From Liolophura sinensis (Eukaryota > Mollusca > Polyplacophora > Chitonida > Chitonidae), in contig NC_088296.1 of the NCBI RefSeq assembly GCF_032854445.1, positions 11,384,706 to 11,448,705 on the forward strand: a stretch of DNA of 64,000 nucleotides, in the 5' to 3' direction. Every line of letters begins with the position of its first letter. Within the stretch, counting starts at the first letter, position 1. The notes beneath the pieces are model-generated. The model was not told where the DNA came from and did no database searches. It saw nothing but the letters and a program-made list of their open reading frames with translations. Positions 11,901 to 19,363 of the stretch are shown in pieces. Made by a program: the position numbers and the translations under genes.

Positions 11901-13195
11901 TGAGTCCTCTGACACCTAAACCTTGACATGCAGATCATTTGGATCTTATATTGACTGTACCTATATAACTTGTATTTTGTGAAGAGACTTAATTGAGTCA
12001 TATTATAAATCCTAAATACAGCCGCGTTTGGGCAAGTATGAGACTTGGTACTGCTGACTTACACTTTGATATTGGTAGATTTGCGAATATCACACCTTCA
12101 GATAGAAAATGTTCTGTGTGCTATCGAAACCTTGGTGAACGTCAGTTTCATTTCATTTTTGTATGCCCAATGTACGTGGACTTGTGTCGTGAACATTTTA
12201 CCAATGATTTTTTGTCAAACAGAATATTACACAGTTTTATTCTACTGATGATAAGTGCGTCTTTAAGTCCTCTAAATTAATTGGCTAAGTTCCTGTTACC
12301 TATCTCTAGAGAGGCGCACTAAATGCGCTTAATGTCAACAGTATGGAAACTATTGTCGCAAAGATAAACTGTGTACAGACATTTTGAGTTAAGGTGAATT
12401 GAAATTCAAGGAAACCGACAGCTACGCAACACTGAACACGAGAATCACCTGTACTGTTCCTGCCATTTCAGTAGCACTCGAGGGGCTCTGATTTCACCGC
12501 ACATATATGGTTACACAAGTTATCTCCCCTGTTGCAAAGAATCTCTTGGACATGTTGGAATCTTCCTCTATTAAGAATTCAGTTTTATTGACTCTGCTTT
12601 CGAACAAGTTGATTAAAGAAGATTTAGAGACTGACAAGCTTCAATATACATACAATCCTAAGCAGAATTTCACAAAATGAATTGCAAGCAAGTCTCTCGA
12701 TAAATGGTGTAGTCCTAACTCATTTTTCATTTCAAAAAGCTATAGGTTTGATTGTTAACGATTCTGTTCCCCTTTCGTTCTGTTTTTCTTCTTTTGATCT
12801 TTGCTTGCTGTACGTTCAACCATTATTGACCAATCATAGGCCATGCTCATTAGCACCTTGTGAGCTAATGTATTGAAAGAGTGTAAGATAAAAGTGGCCT
12901 GGGTTGTTCAAAATGCATGCTTGATAGGCTAGTAATAAATTCGTGATTTCAACTTAACTTTAACGCTTAAAAAATTTAAAATATTTTAGCCCAATCATAG
13001 CAAGCCAATGTACTACGCATGTACTTCGTCTAATTCCGTATGACGAAAAAACATTAGAGACGTACATGGGCACATCTCACTGTGCAAGATCATACTAAAA
13101 ATACAACGATTAATGTTGGTCCATTCCCAAATTCCTTTTTCCATCTGCAGTTGGAATCTGTGCAGCGTTTAAAAAAGCGTATGAGTCAGCAATGA
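2531..13195 (+). CDS. HMGCS1: Hydroxymethylglutaryl-CoA synthase, cytosolic type (8 coding exons)
   Basis: The enzyme condenses acetyl-CoA with acetoacetyl-CoA to give HMG-CoA, the step before HMG-CoA reductase in the mevalonate pathway. The exons are 2531-2975, 3781-3906, 4495-4659, 5330-5495, 6039-6209, 7278-7513, 8479-8621 and 13151-13195. All joins keep frame and give 498 residues; animal cytosolic enzymes are about 500-520. The catalytic residues are Glu94 (in VGTETI), Cys128 (in NACYGG) and His263 (in [12 protein letters not shown]). Other conserved blocks are [15 protein letters not shown] and LFNGTWYL. The start at 2531 has a good context (CAACCATG), and no mitochondrial leader precedes the enzyme core, which favours a cytosolic protein. 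The upstream in-frame GTG at 2504 is not needed. Exons 1-7 are certain; the last exon is inferred from phase and signals. Intron 3 is GC-AG. The symbol is by homology. Confidence 0.95.
3408..3478 (+). repeat. 3' end of another short element with (ATTC)n tail
   Basis: The sequence GCTGAAATATTGCCGATGTG is followed by GCGTTAAACACTAAGCATTC and ATTC units. This looks like the 3' end of a further tRNA-type SINE or its LINE partner, in HMGCS intron 1. The GCGTTAAACACTAA motif resembles the ends of families A-C. No head is present. Confidence 0.45.
3781..3906 (+). CDS. HMGCS1: HMGCS coding exon 2
   Basis: This exon encodes [19 protein letters not shown] and following residues up to Gln190, a strongly conserved core strand region. 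The acceptor is CTCTATACAG at 3780 and the donor CAAG/GTAAGC. It is phase 1 at both ends. Confidence 0.95.
4370..4443 (-). repeat. SINE family A fragment in HMGCS intron 2
   Basis: Only a central piece of the family A body is kept on the - strand (GTGGGTTTCCCCGACC, GGTTTCCTC). Its end lies about 50 nt upstream of exon 3. Confidence 0.6.
4467..4493 (+). repeat. (GTT)n microsatellite at the exon 3 acceptor
   Basis: About eight GTT units run directly into the acceptor CCAG of exon 3 and take the place of a pyrimidine tract. Repeat-length change here could alter splicing (inference). Confidence 0.8.
4495..4659 (+). CDS. HMGCS1: HMGCS coding exon 3, followed by a GC donor
   Basis: This exon encodes [15 protein letters not shown] and following residues to Asn245. 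The acceptor is TTGTCCAG at 4494, preceded by a GTT repeat instead of a normal pyrimidine tract. The reading frame of exon 4 requires the exon to end at 4659. The intron then starts GCAAGT, a GC-AG donor. The nearest GT (4664) would put exon 4 out of frame. Confidence 0.93.
5330..5495 (+). CDS. HMGCS1: HMGCS coding exon 4
   Basis: This exon begins with Ala246 (split codon) and carries the catalytic His263 in [12 protein letters not shown]. The acceptor is TTTTTTTTCTTGTAG at 5329 and the donor TACAG/GTGGGA (phase 2). Confidence 0.95.
6039..6209 (+). CDS. HMGCS1: HMGCS coding exon 5
   Basis: This exon encodes the [10 protein letters not shown] block and [15 protein letters not shown]. The acceptor is GTTCTTTACAG at 6038 and the donor CCAA/GTAAGA (phase 2). 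The split Lys codon is completed by exon 6. Confidence 0.95.
6565..6722 (+). repeat. 79-bp tandem duplication in HMGCS intron 5
   Basis: Two copies start at 6565 and 6644 with GATTTCAAGYCACGAAATAA and share most of their length, including CGCATTRTGGTAG. No function is visible. Confidence 0.8.
6892..6986 (+). repeat. SINE family A, 5'-truncated, in HMGCS intron 5
   Basis: Only the 3' half is present on the + strand, with an intact end (TTGAGTACGGCGTAAAACAC, then AATCAAATAAATAAG). The head is lost. No clear TSD was seen. Confidence 0.85.
7278..7513 (+). CDS. HMGCS1: HMGCS coding exon 6
   Basis: This exon encodes [19 protein letters not shown] and the C-terminal block ending KLREETHHL. The acceptor is GTCCCATAG at 7277 and the donor TTAG/GTAAAC (phase 1). 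Confidence 0.95.
7861..7897 (+). other. Perfect 15-bp stem, 7-nt loop hairpin
   Basis: CATGTGTTTCTGCAA (7861-7875) and its exact reverse complement TTGCAGAAACACATG (7883-7897) flank the loop GGTTAGA. It lies in HMGCS intron 6. It is too short for a normal microRNA precursor, and pairing does not extend outward. Its role is unknown. Confidence 0.85.
8293..8424 (+). repeat. SINE family A, 5'-truncated, next to HMGCS exon 7
   Basis: The + strand body and 3' end (TTGGGTACGGCGTAAAACTC) are present and somewhat diverged. The copy ends 54 nt upstream of the exon 7 acceptor boundary. Confidence 0.8.
8479..8621 (+). CDS. HMGCS1: HMGCS coding exon 7
   Basis: This exon encodes the [19 protein letters not shown] block, which matches the conserved C-terminal region of the family, and then a variable tail. 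The acceptor is TTTGGATTACAG at 8478 and the donor GTACAG/GTAAGA (phase 0). Read-through of the donor would add about 32 residues before a stop, a less likely end. Confidence 0.93.
9718..9865 (-). repeat. SINE family A, 5'-truncated, with imperfect TSD
   Basis: The - strand copy lies at about 9737-9848 in HMGCS intron 7. The flanks TTTTTGCTTTCATTTG and TTTCTGCTTTCTTATG look like a diverged TSD of about 15 bp. Confidence 0.8.
10101..10212. mobile_element. Short inverted-repeat (MITE-like) element
   Basis: The left end TCACAAAGCACACGTAGTG pairs with the right end ACGTGCGCTTTGTGA in inverted orientation, giving imperfect terminal repeats of about 22 bp around a core of about 60 bp. There is no coding capacity. 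It lies in HMGCS intron 7. Confidence 0.55.
11445..11859. mobile_element. MITE-like element with ACACTGTAA ends
   Basis: The 5' end ACACTGTAAGAA and the 3' end TTGTTACAGTGT are inverted copies over about 9-12 bp. Inside are many short TTTACAG/CTGTAAAT motifs in both orientations. There is no ORF. Its extent is set by the inverted ends and no TSD was found. It lies in HMGCS intron 7. Confidence 0.45.
11993..12280 (+). mobile_element. Non-LTR retrotransposon ORF2 C-terminal fragment
   Basis: The 95-residue reading frame contains [18 protein letters not shown], then a CxxC...HxxxxC arrangement ([20 protein letters not shown]). This order is typical of the C-terminal zinc-knuckle region after the reverse transcriptase of LINE-type elements. 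No RT core is present nearby, so it is a dead fragment. It lies in HMGCS intron 7. Confidence 0.65.
13151..13195 (+). CDS. HMGCS1: HMGCS terminal coding exon (inferred)
   Basis: A strong acceptor (TTCCTTTTTCCATCTGCAG at 13150) opens a phase 0 frame encoding [14 protein letters not shown] and TGA. This matches the phase 0 end of exon 7. An AATAAA follows 83 nt after the stop. The basic tail fits the variable C-terminus of the family. It requires a 4.5-kb intron and is inferred, not proven. Confidence 0.6.
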   Translation: MESVQRLKKRMSQQ

Positions 13196-13277
13196 TCCAT
13201 CCAGATCACATCGTATTTGGTAGGGATATATCATCTTTGCTTATTAATGTTCTAAAACAAGGATGTAATGCATGTCT

Positions 13278-13283
13278 AATAAA
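13278..13283 (+). terminator. Poly(A) signal AATAAA of HMGCS
   Basis: A canonical AATAAA lies 83 nt after the inferred stop codon. A SINE begins 13 nt downstream, in the expected cleavage zone. Confidence 0.6.
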
Positions 13284-13285
13284 TT

Positions 13286-13475
13286 TATTTGAATGTTTTT
13301 TTTGTTTGTTTGTTTTTTTTTTGTTATTTTGTTGTTTTTTTATTGGTGTTTTACGCCGTACTCAAGAATATTTCCCTTATACGACGACGGCCACCATTAT
13401 GGTGGGTGGAAACGGGGCAGAGCCAGGGGGAAGCCCACGACCATCCGCAGGTTGTTGGCAGACCTATTTGAATGT
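13286..13475 (-). repeat. SINE family A with 11-bp TSD at the HMGCS 3' end
   Basis: The 5'-truncated - strand copy (about 13297-13464) has a long T-rich stretch, its A-rich tail read in reverse. It is flanked by perfect TATTTGAATGT repeats at 13286-13296 and 13465-13475. Confidence 0.88.
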
Positions 13476-13714
13476 AAATTTGTTATTTACATCCTAACAC
13501 AAGCCTTTCATCTGAATTATGATAATATTTATGAATATCTTCAAAGTCCCAGGATTATTGCCTCCAAACAAGTAAACAAATGGTTTCTGTAAAGTTTAAC
13601 CAAATCATACACTGCCATTTAGGGATAACATTTTCAATCAGGGAAACGCTTGCCTTGAACAGTCTTAATATCTGTGTATCAGACATTAAGTCAAGCCTTA
13701 ATATGTGTTTAGAT

Positions 13715-14022
13715 TCATTGATTTCGGGGGTGGGGGGGGGGGGGCAGGTCCTCCGTGGCTCAGTCGGTTAAAGCGCGGCGTAATGACCCAGGAGTCTCTC
13801 ACCAATGCGGTCGCTGTGAGTTTCAAGTCCAGCTCATGCTAGGTTCCTCTCCGGCCGTACGTGAGAAGGTCTGACAGCAACCTGCGAATGGCCGTGGGTT
13901 TCCCCCGGGCTCTGCCCGGTTTTCCACCCACCATAATGCTGGCCGCCGTCGTATAAGTGAAATACTCTTGAGTACAACGAAAACACCAATCAAATAAATC
14001 AAATAAATAAATCATTGATTTC
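13715..14022 (+). repeat. Near full-length SINE family A with 12-bp TSD
   Basis: The perfect TSD TCATTGATTTCG lies at 13715-13726 and 14011-14022. The element has a tRNA-like head (TCCGTGGCTCAGTCGGTTAA, an A-box type sequence, then GAGTTTCAAGTCC as the B-box), the body GGGTTTCCCCCGGGCTCTGC, and an end with AATCAAATAAAT units. A G-rich run (13727-13744) separates the TSD from the head. Confidence 0.92.
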
Positions 14023-14281
14023 GTTTTCATTTGGCAACTAGTAGTACTACACCGGTGCATTTAAATTAGACTCACGAGACACAAAAAACATGAACTGAAG
14101 AAACGCCACGATAGCCAGAAGGCACGTACAATTCAGCGAAAAAGCAGTTTTACATTTGAATCTGTCAGAGAATGCGTTTCGCCCACATGCTATCATTCTT
14201 GTCCAAACGACATACCCATAAAAGAGACTCGTCGTGATACGACTTCAGTACTGTCAAAGTGGCGTTTGGTCATCTCTATTC

Positions 14282-14446
14282 ACTCACAAAAGCATTTATT
14301 TTATTGGTGTTTTACGCCGTACTCATGAATATTTCACTTATACGACGGCGGCCAGCATTATATGGGAGAAAACCGGGCAGAACCGGGAGGAAGCCCACGA
14401 ACTTCCGCAGGTTGTTACCAGACCTTCCCACGTACGACTCACAAAA
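14282..14446 (-). repeat. SINE family A, 5'-truncated, with 10-bp TSD
   Basis: The - strand copy (about 14292-14436) is flanked by ACTCACAAAA at 14282-14291 and 14437-14446. Confidence 0.87.
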
Positions 14447-15288
14447 AGGGGTAAGAGTCTTATTGGTTTTGTAAACAAACTTCTAGAAAACCTGTAGCTA
14501 TGAAGAGCCTTTCTTGCCTAAAGTACTCCGGCTCTAAGCCGTGTTGTTTTCTGGAAACGTATTCCGCGTGTATTATAAGAGAATAATGGTAATTTCACCT
14601 TGCACCCATGCTGACATTACGCGAAACAGGGCGTCGCTAAGTCCATGACGTATTACACTCAAGCGGTTTGCCAGACTAGTATCGCAACATGTTTGAAAGC
14701 TCCCAAATGAAGGTGCTATTCAAACAAAGATTCCTGTATTAGCGCATATCTCCTGACAGGGCTCTCAAAGGGACATTACTCCTGACTACAAACGTCACAA
14801 ACCAGCTAATGACTGCGGTATAGAAAGTATAGATCAATATACTTGGTATTAGGCAGCCAGTCAGAACCGATAACTACTGTCTCTCGGTGGCCTGTCAGCC
14901 ATTGTATCAGGCTAATTTCATCCACTGGCCGGGCTTTTTGTAACGTGTATTGTTCTCGATATGTGAATAACAGTAATGCTGCAGTACACAAATACCCGTA
15001 CTAATAAAATCATCCAAGTTTTTGAAACACACGCTGTTCAGTTTCTCAATTTTATGTTCTGGTAACTGATGTTAGAGGTAAGAATGCTCGTGCATCAAAT
15101 CATTCTGATTTCCAGTCTGTTCCTGTTCGTATCCACGGCTTCGTGTGTTTAATTAATCGTTGCTGTAGATATTTTACAGAGTTAACATTATTTATTTATT
15201 TATTTATTCACTACATACTTCAAAAACCAAATCGATTCTATCTTATAAATCACCAACGCGTAGCGCATTGGATTGATTGTTGCTTTAA
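14447..15288. other. Unassigned non-coding DNA
   Basis: I see no gene or known repeat apart from a short (TTTA)n run near 15190-15208. Confidence 0.5.
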
Positions 15289-15430
15289 TTTATTTATTCA
15301 TTTGATTGGTGCTTTATGCAGTACTCAAAAACATTTCTCTTATACAGCGGCGACCAGCATTATGGTGGAGGGAAACCGGGCAGAGCACCGGGGAAACCCA
15401 CGACCATCAGCTGGTTGCTGTCAGACTGTT
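15289..15430 (-). repeat. SINE family A, 5'-truncated
   Basis: The tail, the 3' end (TTGAGTACTGCATAAAGC) and the body are present and diverged. It faces the copy at 15504-15640 in opposite orientation. Confidence 0.8.
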
Positions 15431-15503
15431 TCTTCAATAACACCATGTATAGGCCACATCATGCCGCCATGACAATATCATCGCTAACAGATACATTATA
15501 GCG

Positions 15504-15640
15504 CTCCGGTTGTACGTGGTTATGTCTCTGTCGTGGTTTTCACCCATGCTCTGTCCGATTCCCTCCCGCCTTATTGCTGATCGCCGTTCCATAAGTGGAA
15601 TATTCTTGAGTACGCCATAAAGGTCCAATCAAATGAACCA
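15504..15640 (+). repeat. SINE family A, 5'-truncated, diverged
   Basis: The + strand body and end (TTGAGTACGCCATAAAGGTC) are present with many substitutions, so this is an old copy. Confidence 0.75.
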
Positions 15641-16254
15641 TGTAAATAAATAGCAGACAAATTTACTGGTGCTAAAATGCCACAGGTAACCATATTGTGC
15701 TCTATACGTCTGTAATGCTTTGGGATAAATCACGTTGCACCGTCAGGCCTTTGGGTCTTTCAAAAGAGTGCTTTTCAAGGGAGATAACTCGTTCACACTA
15801 CAACGAAATTAAAATAGCCAAATCCCTGGTTTATCCCAGACAGTCAACACGATGAGCGGCAGATCAATAACGTTCTGTTTTTAGCTCAGCAAAAACATAG
15901 ACGGTTGCTGACTCAGCGATTGTCGCCGAGCGTTGTTCTGTTCACTGCATCAGGGCTAATTTCGCTTTAATCAAGTGGCTCGCACTCTTTCCACGACGCT
16001 ATTGCGTCGGCAATCTTGTACTCGGCAAAGCAGGGAACCCGTGGGAAAACTGGACGTAAACAACTTCCGTTGTCCGTGTGAGATTGGATTACTTAGACTT
16101 AGAGCATAAAAAAGGATTACTTCTGATCACGAAAAGAAGAATACATTTATTTCCTGCACCTTGTCCTGGACACTTCTTTGTTTCTTTAGAGACTAACTTT
16201 CAGTAACACTTGGTCATTTTACGACAGGTTTAACAGGCCTGGGCGAATGTTGAA

Positions 16255-17020
16255 ACCATGATGCACCGCTCATTTATAGCATAGCGACAGGGGACAGTAA
16301 TTTTTACTACTATGCATCACATTTTACAACGTTAAGCCACAGTTCGGTCATAGCCTAGTGACAGCGGACCGATCAATACTTAGTCTATTACATTGTGTAT
16401 TATAACGCCAAGCCATCACTCAGTCATAGCATAGCAACAGACAGTCGATCAGTACTTAGCCTATTTAAGTCACACTTTATAACTCCAAGCGATCACCCAG
16501 TCACAACATAGTGACAGCGGGCCGATCAGCTTATTTATTTATTTATTTGACTGTTGTTTTACGCCGTACTCAAGAATATTTCACTTATACGACGGCGGCC
16601 AGCATTATGGTGGGTGGAAACCGGGCAGAGCCCGGAAGAAACCCACGACCATCCTCAGGTTGCTGGCAGACATTCCCACGTACGGCCGGAGACCGGCCGA
16701 TCTGTCCTTACTCTATTACATCATATCCTATAACGCCAAGCCAACACCCAGTCACAAGATAGTGACAGCGGACCGATCAGTTCTTACTCTATTACATCAT
16801 ATCTTATAACGCCAAGCCATCACTCAGTCACAACATAATGACAGCGGACCGTTCTGTGCTTACTCTATTACATTGTGTATTATAATGCCAAGCCATCATT
16901 GAGTCACAACATAGTGACAGCGGACCGACCAAGTATTAAATAACGCTAAATGTATTAAGTACTATTACTTCACATTTGATGCCGCCTGGCTATCTCCTAG
17001 CCACAGCATAGTTACAGGGG
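16255..17020 (+). repeat. 77-bp satellite-like array, about 8 units, split by a SINE
   Basis: Units carry CATAGTGACAGCGGACCGAT, a CTATTACAT stretch and TATAACGCCAAGCCATCA. The CATAGYGACAG landmark recurs near 16280, 16347, 16428, 16504, 16757, 16834, 16911 and 17006. Inner spacing is about 77 bp and outer units are more diverged. The gap from 16504 to 16757 is explained by a SINE insertion. Confidence 0.88.
16520..16702 (-). repeat. SINE family A inserted in the 77-bp array
   Basis: The 5'-truncated - strand copy (about 16528-16694) is flanked by GGCCGATC on both sides. That is part of the array unit, so the insertion came after the array formed. Confidence 0.85.
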
Positions 17021-17065
17021 TCTACTCCGTTTTCGTCATATACATACTTAACCACTATGGTAACG

Positions 17066-18263
17066 TGAGAAATTTTTGAGCATGGCGGTAAAACTAATCA
17101 AACAAGTGTCAGTCGACAATAATGTGGACAACTTCCAAGGCAAGGAATGTGACAAGGTTTTTCGAAAATAAATAAAGTAAATAAAATACCGCCCAAAAGG
17201 AAAAGCATTCTAATACCTCGGACATCGGGGCAAGCAGCTTTCCAAATGACAATGCTATTAACCTCTGTGTTGCCGCCAGTTTAACTGTGTTCATATAATC
17301 GTACGGCTGACAATCCACTAATGGGAGTGTCAAAAAACACGGAACGGCATTAAGTCATCACCACATCCAGGCTTCAGGGGATTTAGTGGAAATGCTTGTA
17401 ATCCATGCGTCCGGTTTTAGAGGCGACTATATTTTCATTTCATCGTGTCATTAACTGGGTAAATGTGTGATTAAACCATCCGATAATGACTGACTGCCTT
17501 CCAAGGGCACGCCTTTCTCCAATGCAGCAGAGCAAAATGTTCTTAAAACTAGCAACTGAATTTTCAATAATAAATATTAACTTGGACATGGAGATAAATC
17601 AGACTTTGGTGAAGTATCACTAAAATATTCCTGAAAGTTAAAGCCACCAGTAGAGAATCAACAACAATTTTCTAATTGACTACAAATTCGGGCGAATCGA
17701 TGGTCACATATTTCCTATTTCACATACTGGCTTAGGTCATTCAGCTATTTTCCTCAAACGAAAGACAATATTGGAATCGAATCAATGGCAGCGTTATATT
17801 TTTCAATCCTACAACAGATGGTTTAAATCAAAAAGACACTCAAGATACCAACTGACCATCAAAAGACGGCACCTGTAGCTCTCTCAGACTGTTTAGTGCT
17901 TGGGGGCGGGAATAAAGCTGGGATAAGTCACGAGCTAAGGCCTTCCGCTTCCGCCCTTGCAGGTTATGGTTCTGTGATAATAATGTTAGCGTTAGTCCGC
18001 CGGGGGCGTTGTCTGGCACCTCTACGGTGGTCAGCGATACTTGTATTTGGTAGTATCTCGTCACTCTAAAACGGATGGTAACAAACAGACACGGACAGTT
18101 TAGCACGAAGGTTGTGAAAGATGTGCACATGCTAGACGATAGATCATAATCCAAAACGATGACAAGCAGTAGGATATGGTACCAAGTAATTCGGAGATAA
18201 ATTGTGGCGTGAGGCTCAGCAGTGTTTTAATTCTGGTGCGTTTAGGGTTTTAGTCCCTAGTAC
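17066..18263. other. Mostly unassigned DNA with one open frame
   Basis: A possible decayed SINE tail lies at 17066-17105 (+). On the - strand an open frame runs from about 18220 to 17840. Within it, TTACCATCCGTTTTAG could be a splice acceptor (near 18071) before a stretch containing RYYQIQVSLTTVEVPDNAPG. I do not recognise the peptide, and no second exon was found. Confidence 0.3.
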
Positions 18264-18875
18264 ATTATATCGCACCCCAGCGCGGCGCAATGACTCAGGA
18301 GCTTCTAACCAATGCAGTCGCTGTGAGTTCAAGTCCAGCTCGTGCTGGCTTCCACTCCGGCCGTGCGTGGGAAGATCTGTCTACAACCTGCGAATGGTCG
18401 TGGGTTTCCCCCGGGCACTGTCCGGTTTCCTCTCACGGTAATGCTGGCAGCCGTCGTATAAGTGGAATATTCTTGACTACGGCGTAAGTGAGTGAGTGAG
18501 TGAGTGCTTGCGGTTTAACGTCGTACTCAACAATTTTTCAGTCATATGACGACGAAGGAATCTTTAGGGTGCATGTACGTGTAATGTGCCTCCTTGTTGC
18601 AGGACGGATTTCCACCGCTCTTTTATTTAGTGCTTCTTCACTGAGACGACTTACCGAAGGCAAGTAAGCCGCCCCGCCCGAGCCATTATACTGATACGGG
18701 TCAACCAGTCGTTGAACTATCCCCTTCATGCTGAACGCCAAGCGAGGAAGTTACAACTTCCTCTTTTAAAGTCTTAGGTGTGACTCGATCAAGGATTGAT
18801 CCTGGATCTACCGGTCCCGATACTACGGCGTAAAACGCCAATCAAGATAAATACACAGATAAATTATATCGCACC
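18264..18875 (+). repeat. SINE family A copy carrying a nested family B SINE
   Basis: A family A element truncated within its tRNA-like head is flanked by ATTATATCGCACC at 18264-18276 and 18863-18875 (perfect 13-bp TSD). Its 3' end is split at ACTACGGCGTAA by the element at 18488-18821 and resumes at 18822 with AAACGCCAATCAAGATAAAT. Confidence 0.93.
18488..18821 (-). repeat. SINE family B, inserted in family A
   Basis: The - strand element ends in a (CACT)n tail (read here as GTGAGTGAGTG). Before this, in sense direction, are TTGTTGAGTACGACGTTAAA and a body with TGACCCGTATCAGTATAATG. A B-box-like GGATCAATCCT lies near the truncated head. The insertion TSD is ACTACGGCGTAA at 18476-18487 and 18822-18833. 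Confidence 0.92.
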
Positions 18876-19226
18876 ACTCGAAGTGGATAAGCTAAATGAG
18901 GATTACAGAGGCACATTCATGGAAGCATAATTTGGCCGCAGAAAGTCGTTCCTTGAAAATATAGTCTCCTCCTTGAATCCAGCTCCCTATTACTCAGTTG
19001 CGGCTTTATATCAATTTAGGTCAGAATACAGCACGGACTATGAGTGTTCACAGAGAAATATGTTTGTTGATAAGTTTCATTATATTTGACAGATGCAATT
19101 AAGCGTGCTTTAATGAGTGTACTACGAGCCACTTTCCTAAGCCAATTTGTAAACACCGCTGATAGATGATACAATTATTAGCAAGTCTAAGGTAGAAATA
19201 TAAATATGGGGAAAGCACTTTTGCAC

Positions 19227-19363
19227 ATCATTGGAGACGGTGGGTATCTCCCCGGTCTCTGTCCGATTTCCTCCCAACCATAATGCTTGCCGCTATCGAA
19301 TAAGTGAAATATTCTTGAGTACGGCGTCAACACCAATCAAATAAATAAATAAATCATTGGGGA
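19227..19363 (+). repeat. SINE family A, 5'-truncated, with TSD
   Basis: The + strand 3' part (about 19238-19352) is flanked by ATCATTGGAGA and ATCATTGGGGA. Confidence 0.87.

Noticed and set aside
17840-18222. A - strand coding gene
   Set aside because: The frame is open for about 127 codons and has a possible acceptor, but no start, partner exon or known domain was found, so it is noted only as a region.
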